Positions 51,816-64,000 of a stretch of DNA of 64,000 nucleotides are shown here, piece after piece. Made by a program: the position numbers and the translations under genes. The stretch is taken from NCBI GenBank assembly GCA_013399305.1, contig VXAI01000310.1, positions 105,039 to 169,038 on the forward strand. Reading direction: 5' to 3'. Each line of letters begins with the position of its first letter. Position 1 is the stretch's first letter. The notes beneath the pieces are model-generated. The model made no database searches and had not been told where the DNA came from. It saw nothing but the letters and a program-made list of their open reading frames with translations. Source of the stretch: Rostratula benghalensis (lineage: Eukaryota; Chordata; Aves; Charadriiformes; Rostratulidae).

Positions 51816-53803
51816 ATGAATTAGGCTGAGAATAGAGAAACAAATTATACAAAGACAAAGGCCCTGTACTTTTTCTACTCACACCTAACAATACTGTGAG
51901 GAAGTAATTTTACTTGTGAAAAAATATTTTTAAGTGTAGCAGACAAACTGTTCAAATTCTTAGAAAGACCACAATTTTTTAACTCCCAAAAAACTTGAAA
52001 AACTTTCCAAGATTGCAGTTGACAGTTGCCTATTTTATCCTCTAAAAGGCAAAGTAGGGTTTTTTGGGTGGCTTTTCAAAAACACACTCACCTATTGTTC
52101 ACTTGATGTCTATTATTACATGACACTACACTTAATGAAGACAAAGCATGCCATGCGGAAATCTATGTTTCATTGGTAAAATGACTGACCCAAGGCAAAA
52201 GGATTTAGCCTGAACAAATCTCAGTTTTAATCCATAAATCAAGTTTTCTGTGATATGGTCAAACTCATATTGCTACGAAATTTGATCATTTGGACTACCT
52301 GTGGTTTTAACACTGTTACTTTATTAAATGCTTTGGCCCTGCATTTGTTGTTACCTTGTTTGGTTTTTCGGATTCTTTCCTTTAAATTTCTAATATAACT
52401 ACATCTTACATGGACTTGCCTTTTTTTAATACTTGAGAGTGAATCTGAATGGATTTCAGCTGCAGTTTTCCACAACTACAATCACTTACCACCCTAAAAA
52501 AGCTACAATAATGAAGGTTGGTTTGTTTTTCTGTAAAATCAGCAGTTTTCGGATGATATTTCAATTTGTTATAATTCTACAAGTTCTCCGCTCCCAAGAG
52601 GTAGCTTTGTATTAGGCAAAACACAGGGCCTTACAGCTTCTCAGCTTAAAAAATGCTTTTAAAAAATTACTATCTTCTTTTTCCTAAACATAATAGAAAA
52701 CTTGTTCAACAGAACTCAGCTCACACCTTTTTCGAGAGGCACTGCCTCACTTGACTCTTCAACTATCTCCTTATCCAATTAAGCACCGTTGACAAGTGCA
52801 TTGTTGAAAGCTATGAAAGAAGGCGTATCCAATCCTCCTTGGCAACCATGACATAGGCCACAGAAGGATTATCACTGGGCTCCAACAGCTATGCAGAAAA
52901 CCCATGCTATTTTTACACCCACATTTTATTAAAGAATTTTCCCATTCTTATTACTGCACCCACCAGAAGCTGCAGTGAGGTAAGCAACGACAGAAGCCAA
53001 TTTCCATCATACAAACTTTGCTCATAGCAGATTTAGAAAGCAAAAAGGCAAAATTGCCAAAAGCTTTCAGCACCTTGCCTATGCTGCAGCTCTCACTGCT
53101 CCTGCCAGCTGTACAGCTGAACCAGTGATAACGCAGGTTGGAAATTTTAGAGTAAACACGCAAGCACAGACAAGACTCCAAAGGGAAAATATTAAATGAG
53201 CTTCTGGCAAAATAATAAGATAAATAAAAAAAGAAAACCTAGTAAGCCTCATATACCATAAAGAGCAGTAATACTTTTGTAGTCGTATCTATGAGGAAAC
53301 TCTTCAATGCATTAGCTAGGGCAGCATGCTCCTAAGCAACTACGCGCCAGGCAGCTTTCACACGTGTTTTCAAAGCATTATAAATAAAGAGTAAGTGCCA
53401 AAGTCATTATCCTCACTTCCCTAAAAAGCCTGAGCTAAAGAGTATCAGGCACATGCAGTTACTGTTCATGCTAATCATCACTACTGTGAGATGGAACAGC
53501 AAAAAAACAGACCTGCTTGGTATTGAGAAAAATAATTTGACTAATAATTTTTGCCTAACAGCAATTTGTCTAATAGCATGTATGTAATAAGTGAGTAGCC
53601 TTTCAGCACCTACCAACCATACCTTGCAATGAGCCTCTTGAAGAGTATAAGGAAATTATATTGTTTCATACCTTGTGATTCATAAATGGAACATTTGATT
53701 CATTTTAGTCTGGATGAGCAAGTACCATCAGTCCAAACAGATTTTTATACATTTGGCCATGACAAACAGAAACAGATGGGAATCTGCTTTCTATCTACTA
53801 TCT

Positions 53804-53854
53804 ATAAAAAAAAAAAAAAAAAACAAAAAAAAAAACCCACCCAAAAACCCCCCC
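53804..53854. repeat. A-rich then C-rich low-complexity tract
   Basis: Long interrupted A-run followed by cccacccaaaaaccccccc. Simple sequence; no gene. Confidence 0.85.
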
Positions 53855-54968
53855 GAACATACGTAGGCTTCTTAAAACACAGTAAAGAAAGTTTTAAATC
53901 AGTGTTGACATTTACTGTGCACCAGTCTCTCTTTCAAGAATTAGGGTTAGAAGGTGTGCTGTAGCGCATTATTTTCACAGACCAATTCATTTGGTCTTTC
54001 TAGAACACTGAAAGTCAAGCTGTATTCTCAGCAAGTGTTCAACAGCCTTAAAGACCATAGAAGTCTGAGCTTGAACACACAGCAAATCACATTTTATAAA
54101 GCACACTCACAAGTACTGTTAGAAACTAGAACTTAACACTGAGCAAAACCTGAGAAAATTGCTTTATCAAGTATACCAGAGGTAAGACACATAGTATAGA
54201 AAAACAAGACAGTTTATACTAGTGCATGGGATGTGGTAAAAAAAAAAAGTATACAGGCACTACACTAAAATCTGTTCTTTTTGAGAAGTGTCCTAAAAGA
54301 TAAAGCTACTCAGATCCATGCCAAAAATGATTGTTGTTGACAAACAAGTTAACATTTCTCTAATCTTTCATACGAGAAAAAAACCAGATTGAACGATGCG
54401 TATTCCATGGCATTTCACAAAAGAATCCTCAAAGTCATGGAATAACAATCTTTAGACTAAATATAAACTCCTATGTTGAATATGCTCATTCTAAACTACA
54501 TCTGCAGCTAGTGGAAAACTTGTCAATATAGTCAATGGAATTTAGCATATAATTCCTGTCTTGCTTAAACTCATCCTAAAGTCTCTTGCTAAAGAAACTG
54601 CAATCTGCAAATGCCTATTTCTCTCTGCTGACATTACAAGAATCTGTGGTGACTTGCTTAGCTGTACACACAAAGGATGGCTAAAGTCAGTCCAGCTATA
54701 TTACAGTATTAACTAGTCAAAGTAGTAAGACCTAAAACAAGATTTAAAAAAACCCAACCCACAGATGGAGAATATAAAATGAAATCTGAATCAGGAAGCT
54801 AACTTGAAACACAGACTTAAGAGAAATCTAGGGATTTCTCACAAGCACAATCTTAGATATGCTTTTGTCATATGAGGGAAGAGAATGAACATGACTAGAA
54901 AAGAAAAGCACAGAAGAAGGAAAGATGGTAAGCTTGCCTTGTACCAACATTAGAAGTACTAATTACAA

Positions 54969-54997
54969 TTTTACTTACATTACTAATGTAAGTAAAA
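54969..54997. repeat. 29-base perfect palindrome, 14-base arms
   Basis: Arm TTTTACTTACATTA, a single central C, then its exact reverse complement TAATGTAAGTAAAA. Pairing stops at the next base on each side. No transposon ends recognised around it. Confidence 0.92.
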
Positions 54998-56335
54998 AAC
55001 AAGGTGTGACCAGATTCAAGTATTCTGGATTTTCTCAGTATTCAGAGCCAATTTGTTAAATACTGCATGTGCTGATGCGTACCATCAAAGCCAACACTGA
55101 ACACTTAAAAAGCTATTTTCATTGTCAAACTGGAGGAGGAAACAAGAATCTGCAGCAACAAATTCAGTTCCCAATTATCTCTTCAACTCCATCCAGCAAT
55201 ACACTTTATTTGTTAACAAATAAGATAGCGAAGTAATTTTTTAAAAATTGTTTAATGAATACACAGATCTTTTTACAGCCAAAGGACAGAATTAAAATTC
55301 TAGAACAATGGATGCATTGAGTAAGTATTGCCAATACTCCTCTTGGTACTGAATGGAAGTAATTGCATTAATCCATTGATAAGGTAAGAGCAGAGCCAAA
55401 TTCAGTCTGCGATATATTAATTACAACATTTTCAGTAAAGAAAATTTTTGTGTTGCCCATATTCGGTATTACCTAATAAGCAAAAATTAAGAAATAAGCA
55501 GAGAAGTGAAGGTCATTAAATTAAGCTGACAAACTCCAATTTTCTTCTCTCACAAAAAAAATGTTTTTCATGTACTTCATAACAGATATACATTTTCTAC
55601 TCAAAGATTGCTGAACAGAAAGGACTAAAACCACAGTTTGAGCTGCTTAACAAAGGAAAGTTGTAAAGGTTTTTTAAAATTACATAGCATTAAAGATGCC
55701 AATTAATCCTATTTACTAAAAGAACAGAAGAATGTCCTCCAGCACCACAAAAAATAGGGCATATTCAACCTTTTCACAACAGTATTTCTTGACTTCCCTG
55801 GTACTTCAATTTCAGCCAGGCCTCAGTTTGATTCAGCATCTCTAGGTCCTCTTCATTAATTCACAAAAGACTACCTCATGCAACTTGCTCTCCTTAACAT
55901 GGGAGCTGATACAACTAGGGCTAGTTTTTTCTTTCTGAACTTAACTGAGAGTTTTCGCTCATTTCTTGTATCATTCAATTTATATCTTTTCATCTTTGTA
56001 ATTGACTTATACAGGTAGCTGGCAATTTTTTTTTTGTGTTACCACATCTGAGATAATTTGCCCAAGTTGACTACGATGAGGCAACAGAAGAATATTAATC
56101 ACACTTTGCAATTTTATCAAGTTTTTATGCCAAAAAGGATCAATGTGAAATCTTGTTGAGTTTTAGTACCTAAAAAAAAACCATGAGATGAATTAAAGCA
56201 AAAATATATGTGAAATTCTTTTTAAGTGTAGAAAAAAACAGAATCTGATAAGCCTCCTATGAATTAAGAGAATTCTAACTGTCTTAGAGACACATTATAT
56301 ACAAATCAAATGTTAAACGCTTAAAAATATCTAAA

Positions 56336-56574
56336 GGGTGTGATGAAGGAGGATGGAGCCAGACTCTTTTCAGTAGTTCCCAGTGACAGCATGAAGGGTA
56401 GCAGGAACAATCTGGAACATAGGAAATTTCATTCATTTATGACAAAAAACTTCATTATTGTGAGGGTGACAGAGCACTGGAACAGGCTGCCCAGGGAGGT
56501 TGTGGAGTCCCCTTCGCTGGAGTTGGACTAGATGATCAGAGTCCCTTCCAACTCTGACAATTCCATGATTCTGT
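56336..56574 (+). mobile_element. CR1 LINE 3' end with internal deletion
   Basis: Reads 'aggatggagccagactcttt', 'agggtgacagagcactggaa' with 'caggctgcccagggaggttg', then jumps at about 56521 straight to 'ttggactagatgatcagagt' and ends 'ttccatgattctgt'. About 70 bases present in the 10770-11830 copy are missing at the junction. Confidence 0.93.
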
Positions 56575-56776
56575 TCTTTACAAATTTTGCTACCTATTTA
56601 GTCTATAATGTAATTTTCCAAAATCATAACTTCCCACAAATGCTATACAGACATTTTGCAATTTATACAGCTCTCAGCAAACTACAAGAAGATTATGGTC
56701 ACATGATTAAAAAAAAAAAACAACCCACAAACACAAGAAACAAGGAGAAGCAAAAACTTTCAATGAGACTACATGC

Positions 56777-56838
56777 TTTTATATATGTATATATATATTT
56801 ATGTATGTGTGTGTATATATACATACACACATGTGCAC
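56777..56838. repeat. TA/TG/CA microsatellite
   Basis: Alternating tatatatgta, gtgtgtgta and catacacac blocks. It accounts for the Tyr/Ile/Val/Cys-rich ORFs in three frames here. Confidence 0.95.
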
Positions 56839-57326
56839 AGGGTATCCAAATTCCATGTGCGGGCTTCCAGCCTACTTCAGCTACACCACCTGCTCTGGTG
56901 TAGGGTCCTCCACAGACTGCAGGCAGGTATCTGCTCCACTGTGGACCTCTATGGGCTCCAGGGACAAAGCCTGTCTCACCATGCTTGTCACCACAGGCTG
57001 CTAAGGAATCTCTGCTCCGGTGTTTGGAGAACCTCCTCCCCATCCTTCTTCACTGACCTTGGGACCTGCAGAGTTGTTGCTCTCTCATATTCTCACTCCT
57101 TTCTCTGTCTGCACTTGCTTTTGCATAGCACCATTTTCACCTTTTCAAATATAAGAGCTGCTGCCTCTGTTGCTGATGGCCTCAGCCTTGGCCAGCAGTG
57201 GGTCTGATGGCTGGCACTGGCTCTATTGGACTGGCTCTATATGGGGGAAGCTTCTGGCAGCTTCTCAGAGAAACCACCCCTGTAGCCCCCCTCCTCCCAA
57301 AAAACTTGCCACACAAACCCAACACA
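56835..57326 (-). mobile_element. LTR, same class as 29998-30524, partial
   Basis: On the minus strand it starts TGTGTTGGGTTTGTGTGGCA, then 'gggctacaggggtggtttct', 'aagcttcccccatatag' and 'aggccatcagcaacagagg'. The far end carries repeated 'ctgctcc...tggacctctatgggct' modules typical of the class. It is cut by the microsatellite at about 56838. Four overlapping ORFs here are readings of the LTR. Confidence 0.78.
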
Positions 57327-57894
57327 CAAATAGATATGATGTTTTGTTTATACAAACATATTTCCTTCTTTCTTTTTTTTTTCCAATATTCTCACTAGCT
57401 CAAAAGCACTAGTGCTATGTAGTTTAAAATATTTTCTTCGCTAAAAGAAAGCATGCTGATGCATATACCATTCAAATACCATTATTTGAACAAAACAGAA
57501 AAAGTTAGTGGCAAATACTGTATTGGAGTAGCTAACCTTCACAACACAAAAGAATCTTGTGATCATTGCTTTGAAAAACTCACACTGTGTGCATGTTCAA
57601 AAACAAGAGAACCCTTATTCCTTTGTCCCAGAAAATTCTGTTCAGTCTTCTTTACTTTTCCTCAGGAAAATTACAGCAGCTCAAAATAAGAACTTAACAC
57701 ACTTACCTTGGCAGCCTCACTGCTGTCTTCGCTACCACACTCTTTTAACAGCTGCAGCTATTGTATAATTACAGCAGGGAGTCTACTACACTCTCCTTCA
57801 CGGAATCTCCAAAACCAGCAGCTCATGTCAATAGACTACTAGCTTCTGCACTACCAGAAGCTGGCAAAGTACCTTGATCTCACCTGCTGTCAGG

Positions 57895-57914
57895 AAAAAA
57901 AAAAAAAAAAAAAA
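57895..57914. repeat. Poly(A) tract
   Basis: About 20 A on the plus strand; no retroposon body recognised. Confidence 0.9.
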
Positions 57915-58838
57915 ACCCATCCCACAAAAACTTCTTTAAGTAACACTTAAAACCCACCCTCAGGAAAGTTCAGCAAAGCAAATGTTGTTATTTTGGGGAA
58001 CAATGGTCCAGCTACCAATACAAAAACCATAACTTCTTCAAATACTATGTAATGGCATTACACCTGAAGCTCAGTTTCACTTGTAATGCAACAAGGCAAG
58101 AAACCATGCTACCAATAAATGTATACCCTAATTTTAATTTTTTCCTTTGCAACCAAAAGAATATTCCTGTAGCAGTTAATTTGTGCAAATGTGTATTTAG
58201 GTATCTTCTACTTATAACGAAGCGTACTTCACCTTCAAACCATCTAACTCCCATAAATTCCTGCATCCTCAAAATAATGTTTGTGCAAGATCATTTGGCA
58301 TTCAGTAAGATGCAGAAGTTATATACTTTGTATATTGTAACATTAAACAGTCAAGCTATAAAAATAATCAGATAATCATGACATTTCATGCAGATAAATA
58401 TAAACCAGTGCTAGTGCAATGGCCCAGATTCTACTTGGTGATTGAAATAGAAAATGAGGAGAGTAAATGGCTTCCAATTATCACTATTTCCTGTGCACTT
58501 CCTTTTCTTTTGTCTCTAGCTGGAGGCAGCTGCAGAATAATAAAAAATACCATACCCTTCAGGCTGTTTTTCAGTCTGTTACAATGGAGCTTCAAAAAGG
58601 TGTTCACTGACTGGAACCTCCAAAGTGGGGAGTCTCTGGTCCCTTGGCACACCTGTCTTAGTGAGGGTGAAACACAGGAGCACCAGTCTACTGCAGTGGC
58701 TCCACATCGTCCAACAACTTACTGTATAAAAAGTCTTCCATTGGTCAGAACGCCCAGGATTCCACATAACACAGGAAAGTGAGATGAAACACAGGAGTTT
58801 CAGGATATAATCCATTTCCTTAATTTTAATAAGGGATT

Positions 58839-58903
58839 TATCTCAACGATGTGGATATAGTAATACATCGTCAGATGATGTATCTCAACAAAATTGAGAT
58901 AAT
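58839..58903. repeat. Clustered inverted repeats
   Basis: TATCTCAA (58881) and TTGAGATA (58894) form a perfect hairpin with a 5-base loop. A further copy TTATCTCAA lies at 58839, and CGATGT pairs with ACATCG between them. Alternative hairpins are therefore possible. Confidence 0.8.
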
Positions 58904-61900
58904 TAGGGAAAAACAGGTTTTAAAAACAGCTTTCAATCTAAGGAAAACAAAGCAAGCTTGGGAACAGTTACTATGATGGTAGTTTTATCTTCAGAATTGT
59001 TCAGAGAAAGGAAACTGAAAACTTGGTTAGAGAGAACTTAAGAATTCATTTTTTCTGTAGCTTTCCTTGTTGAAAACTCGTAAAAAGCTCCATTGTCTGT
59101 CACCAATATATATTATGTCCTCTAAAGCTAAATCAATCTTCAGGATTGACTCCAGCAGTCTAGCAGCTTAAGGATACAACTGACACTGAAACATCATCTA
59201 CTCCTAGCGCTACGCTAATCTGTGGGATCTGGCAGAAATTTTGATGCTGTAATGATCACTCAAGAGATGGGGGAAAAAAAATAAAATCAGAAGCTCTAGG
59301 TATGAATGACAACACTACTCAAAAGTATTCGTATTTAATTGTTTTCTTTTTCAATCTATACCATTTTAACTACTGTTTTCAAATAAGCGTGTGAACAAGT
59401 CCAAGTTATTAACATAAACACGTTACAAAATGAAGTTCAGTTTCAATAGCTAGTTTAAATTACTTTCAAAGTAGTTTAGTTTTAGTAGCTTATAAAGCAG
59501 CTTGTATAAGCTTAAAGACGACCATTTGATTTTCAGATCACACTGCTGGAACATCCAACAGTGATGTATAAGACTGTTACAGAAAGAACATTAAAATGCA
59601 ATTAGAGTGTCATCCAGCTAAATTCTCTGCAACTCCAGAAGGTGCTGAACGCCTTCATGCTCCTTTTGAGTTTCTTGGTACACTGGCGCATTAGAGCTCA
59701 GACTGTTCATACAGGCACATAACTCTCTGAAGACTGCTTGCCTAAGACCCATATATTCTTTCAAGTTCTATGCTAAAATCGAGAGATGCATGTTTTGAAA
59801 GGATGACATAAAGACAGCAAACTCTTAGTATTTCATTAGATTAGCTCATACACTAGGTGTTTAGCTTATTTGGAGGCATGGAAGATGTTGCTCACTAGTT
59901 TACTTGAAATAAGCCTGTCATTATAAATTACAATGCCCTAAAAAGTAATATATAACCACTGACAGGATCCAATTTAAAAGATCTTATTTTATTATCTTTC
60001 CTCAAATATTTAAATGCACCCCTTATGAAATAAAGGTTACAGAGATAAATGCAGGAGGAAAAAACTCATATCCTTCCCATTTACATACCAGAAAGCAGGA
60101 CAACAAAAAAATCTCTATTTAGTGCATTGTGTGTGAATGGTAACATTTCTGTCATTAACTATAGTCACGTGGCACTGAATTTCTCTTCAGAAAAAATCTG
60201 AAATAACATTTGCTTTAACAATTTTCTTCCATAATCTTCCTTTCAGTAATTAAAAGCACATTGTTTAGGAGTACTCGAAGACATTTAAAAGAAAGTTACA
60301 GCTATATTTCAGAATGGAAACATTAAAATTAGGCAAAAGTAAGATTGCCTGGCAGGCACTTTAAACATTGTCTGACAATTAGAAAGAAAAACTCATATTC
60401 AATAGAAAATATACCATTTTACTATCCATGAACAACACTAGGAATACAGCTAGCCCTACCACTAGCATTTTAAGCTGCACTACAACATTAAGAACCAGTC
60501 AAATAGGTTAAACGCTGTTTGGCATTATGTAGTAACAGTTTAGTTTAAGAAAGCATCCTACACTGTTAATCTGAAAAGGTAACACCACCCCCCCAAAAAA
60601 ACACTAGAAAAGGCTTTGTTTTGTAGGGCTGATCTTATCACTGCCATGATGCCTTACAGCGCTGAAATACAAAAGATGTAAACACTCCTCAAAGAAATAC
60701 AATATAGTCTTTAAGATTCATTTATATGCATCTAATTTCTACATAGGAAAAATGACATACTGATGTACGTTTCAAACAGGCACACCATTGCATCTCAGGT
60801 TAATGTGGCAACAAAATCCATAAACAAAAGATAAAAATCTGCAGCTAATGAGAAACTTTAAAATATGATGTTCTGAATATGCAAAATTTTCTCCCTATCT
60901 ATATTATGCCAGTATCTTGAAAGAAAGAATCCACTATAATATTTACTATAAAGAAACTGCCACAAGAGAACAATTTTCTAAAGTTTTAACATTGTAAGTA
61001 TTCTGTACTGTGTGTCACTCCTTCCTCTTTTGGTAGAGGAAACCAAATACAAACCCCGGAACTAAGAAGCCTTTCCCATAGAGCTGTGACGTCCAGGAAA
61101 GAAACTAAAGTTGCCTGCAATGCTAAGAAAGGGCTTCTACAACCCCTAAATTCATATCAGCATCACGGCGAGTACTAACAAAGTAAGGGCAGAAAATCCA
61201 AGCACAGCATCTTCCCAGTGGCCACATTAGGGATGCCTTCCCAATGCATTTCTGTACAACCTAATCAGACTCTCTCTTGCGTGTGTCTAACAGCTTAGAA
61301 TCATGAAGTCCAAACCATCCTCGCCTTGACACAACACACACTCTTGAAAGTAGAGATGCATGTTGTAACTTCATCTTCCAGCCTTCCACATACCATGTTG
61401 AAAAGGCTTCCAATAGCAAAATGGAGAACATAGGAACAACTTTGAGCATTCTTGCCTTGGGGTGGGGGGTGAAGGTGGGAAGGAGATAGCACTGTCACGC
61501 ACAAATTGCGGTCATGTCTCAATAAGGCAGGACAGCTGATGACTCAAAGTAGAGGTAATCCTGCTGATTTCCTTTCTTTCTTTCCAGGCCTGCTCTATTC
61601 TGGAAAAATTTCTGTATGTAAACAGCCTAAATCCTTGAGAGGACAGAGAACAATACCTGGAGACTTGTAAACCAAAACATACAACGTGGAGCTCAAGGTC
61701 TATGCAAACATGAAAACAGGCTTCTAATCCTCCCCTTTTTGTGAATCTGTTCTCGAGAATAGCAACATTTTACTCCACAATTCATCAGGAAATGCAGAAC
61801 TGTAGAAAGTGCAAACTGTAAAAAGGTCACCTTGTCATGAGCAGTGTTGGAACATCAAAATAATGAAGCCATAATTTAAATAGATTTAAAAATACCAAGT

Positions 61901-63087
61901 CTCTCAAGTGTTGCTCTTTCCTTTAAAGTAAATAAAAATAAAAAAGCTTGCTCTTTTCTTAGCTGTAGAAAATGTATTTGTAAACTTTTTAAACCTCACT
62001 ATTTAGAAAGAGATATTTAAAGGCTGCCTGAACTAAGCATCTGACCTAGAAATGATTTTCAGAAGTAAACCCCAGCTGAGCTACTGTGTTTACCATCACG
62101 ATTACAATTGTCTCATTTTCTAAAAGCAAACATAGCCACAGAGTATAAATTTGTCTCCAGTGGGTGTAAGTCCCAACACAGACTGAAGAAATCCTCTCTT
62201 ATCCAGCAAGTTCTCATATCTTATAATGAGCTCTATCACACAGTGGAGTAATTAAGAGTTGATCTTATACCGGAGAACAACACTGGGGTTTATTCGTGAC
62301 ACAGGTACAAGGCATCCATAATGAAACACTGCAAGAGAAAAGCTAGGGAAAGAAAGATTACTTATGGACTTTATCTCAGAGTGCAGCAGGCTTTGTTTGC
62401 TAATACCATTACCTTACCAGGTCAATTCTAAATCTTGGAATCTATTTACCCTATATAAGAAGATTTCCATTTATGCACAGAGATTTCATTTACTCCAAAG
62501 AGTACTCTTTTATTCACTACATTTACGTTATCCTATGCATCTTCTTAATTCAGAGGTATAGATTAATACATATACACATACAAAACTCTAGTGATGAAAC
62601 ACAAAGCAGAAAAAGTGTCAGAAAATGGGATAATTTTTATAGTATACCTCAAAAATTACTCAGTGCATAAAAATTGATTGTTCTGCTTGTTCTTGGTGAA
62701 AGCTCTCATGGCAAAGAACTTACATATACTGTTGATTTCTAGAACAGTGACTTCAGTAAAAAAACCAATATCCAGCAAGAAGCATCCTGTGCGTAAGAAT
62801 ATAAAAGGTTGCAGTTTAACCATAAGCAGGAAAATCACACAATTGGAATATTTTAAAATGTTCTAGTGAAAACTGATGCCACTTTTCAACATCAGTATGC
62901 AAGTCATGCCATATTTCACTGAAACCCTCTGATGAAAAACAACATTGCAACTTGTACTTTCACACGGCCTATCCACTGCTGTTTCTATATACTCAAAACC
63001 TGCTTTGCTGAATGAACAAGAAACACTCTCTCCCTACCTGCTCATAGACATGAAACGGTTTCAGCTTTAGTTTCTTTCTAGACATGT

Positions 63088-63235
63088 AGACAATAGAAGA
63101 AGGAGAAATAACTTCAAGTTGCACCAGGGAGGTTTAGGATGGATGCTAGGAAAAAAATTCTGCACCTAAGGGCTGTCAGGAATTGGAATAGACTCCCCAG
63201 GGAAGGAGATGAGTCACAATGGTCAGGAATGCTGC
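63088..63235 (+). mobile_element. CR1 LINE remnant
   Basis: Short stretch with 'caagttgcaccagggaggtt', 'aggatggatgctagga' and 'ggaattggaatagactcccc', the CR1 3' coding region also seen at 20930-21040. No 3' terminal repeat remains. Confidence 0.8.
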
Positions 63236-64000
63236 TTTCTAAGAGCATGAGCAAAAGGAAAATGTCAGCTTTTTAAAAATTTTTCTACGAAAGATTACAA
63301 ACTCACTTTTAAAGCATAGTAGTTTTACAATAGCATAAAACAGGAACTTCTGCTTACTATACCATCTTGAAGATCTTATCACATCATACATGTGCTCTTA
63401 CACACCTCAGTTTAAAATTCCCATAATACTCTGAAATTAAAATATTACACTGATAATTTACTACTAATTTACCTATTTAATAAATTTCCTTAATAATAAT
63501 TTTTACTATTTTCTAAATATATGATACTTCATAACAAGACAAAGGACATATTGATATTTTAAACTACACAATTTTAATTCATGAATCTCTGGCTAACTGA
63601 TCACTAACTTTTCATTCTCACTCATGATATAATGCAGTTGTGTGATAATTTTGACTAAAAATGCCAGATATATCCACAAGACAGGATGTATGTAAAACAT
63701 CAGGAATCTACAAAATACGGCAACATATTTTTATAGATATTTAATATTTGCATCTTAATTTTAGAATTATTTAATTCATATCCTTATTTTTGACCAGAAG
63801 TTATTTTTAAATACTTTTAAGGTTAAGCCATTGTTTTTTTAATGCCTACTGAAGTTACAAAGTGATTCCATCAATATAAATTTAAATTTATCAGTGGAGC
63901 TGCTCAGAGAAAAAGGGACTTACTACATATAAAGATATTATATTGTTATATTGCCTATCACCTATATATATTATCTTGCAATACAATTTGAAGGCAATTT

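Larger units (their letters stand above)
29138..64000 (-). other. KDM4C: KDM4C intron upstream of the 28944-29137 exon (open at the window edge)
   Basis: Ends in the acceptor cttctcttgcag and runs off the right edge. The exon just upstream should encode the JmjC segment with the Fe-binding His and Trp-Ile-Asp-Tyr-Gly; I examined the Trp-Ile candidates on the minus strand and none continued correctly. Repeats within it are listed separately. Stretches such as 31060-37600, 41000-48240 and 57330-63080 hold AT-rich sequence with no gene I can support. Confidence 0.7.

Noticed and set aside
56532..57207. Overlapping ORFs of 114-144 codons on both strands
   Set aside because: They run through a TA/TG microsatellite and an LTR; the Tyr/Ile/Cys-rich peptides come from the repeat.
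61455..61480. G-rich run as a third G-quadruplex
   Set aside because: Only three runs of three or more G can be placed with legal loops, so it does not meet the usual pattern.
1..64000. CRISPR array, operon, tRNA, rRNA or snRNA genes
   Set aside because: No regularly spaced repeats with unique spacers were seen, and no stretch with tRNA, rRNA or snRNA core motifs was recognised by eye. The window is intronic vertebrate DNA.

Overview
This is vertebrate, almost certainly bird, nuclear DNA. The evidence is six fragments of CR1 LINE with the bird-type 3' end, several LTRs of the endogenous-retrovirus classes common in bird genomes, AT-rich intronic sequence, and exons that match the vertebrate lysine demethylase gene KDM4C (JMJD2C). 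It is not bacterial: there are no operons, and nearly all ORFs of 60-150 codons are chance ORFs or pieces of repeats.

One gene can be supported. Four internal exons of KDM4C lie on the minus strand at 29137-28944, 26271-26033, 23936-23575 and 21425-21314. All have AG/GT splice borders, and their reading phases chain without conflict (0/2, 2/1, 1/0, 0/1). Together they encode about 302 residues: the last two zinc-binding cysteines of the JmjC catalytic core, the helix after it, and the acidic, poorly conserved linker that leads to the PHD and Tudor domains. I found no JmjN/JmjC exon upstream (29138-64000) and no PHD or Tudor exon downstream (1-21313). The flanking introns therefore appear to exceed 34 kb and 21 kb. 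In chicken KDM4C is on the Z chromosome; if that synteny holds, this is Z-linked sequence.

Layout: 1-1030 is an antisense CR1 with a 620-base assembly gap. 2166-3536 holds two different LTRs. 7335-12660 is an intronic stretch with a candidate solo LTR and three copies of an unidentified repeat containing a 59-base internal repeat. 10770-11830 and 20545-21181 are CR1 copies. 21314-29137 is the exon-bearing part. 29998-30524 is an LTR. 37601-37927 has two G-rich tracts. 40414-40970 is a near full-length solo LTR. 48250-49215 is an old CR1 ORF2 fragment. 51632-51815 is an LTR broken by a 35-base gap. 56336-57326 is a CR1 tail, a TA/TG microsatellite and an LTR. 63088-63235 is a last CR1 remnant. 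The rest is ordinary intron.

No previously undescribed biological system was found. The items most worth a second look are the three-copy repeat, a 29-base perfect palindrome at 54969, a pair of D-box-like sites at 44348, and the tandem acceptor of the last exon.
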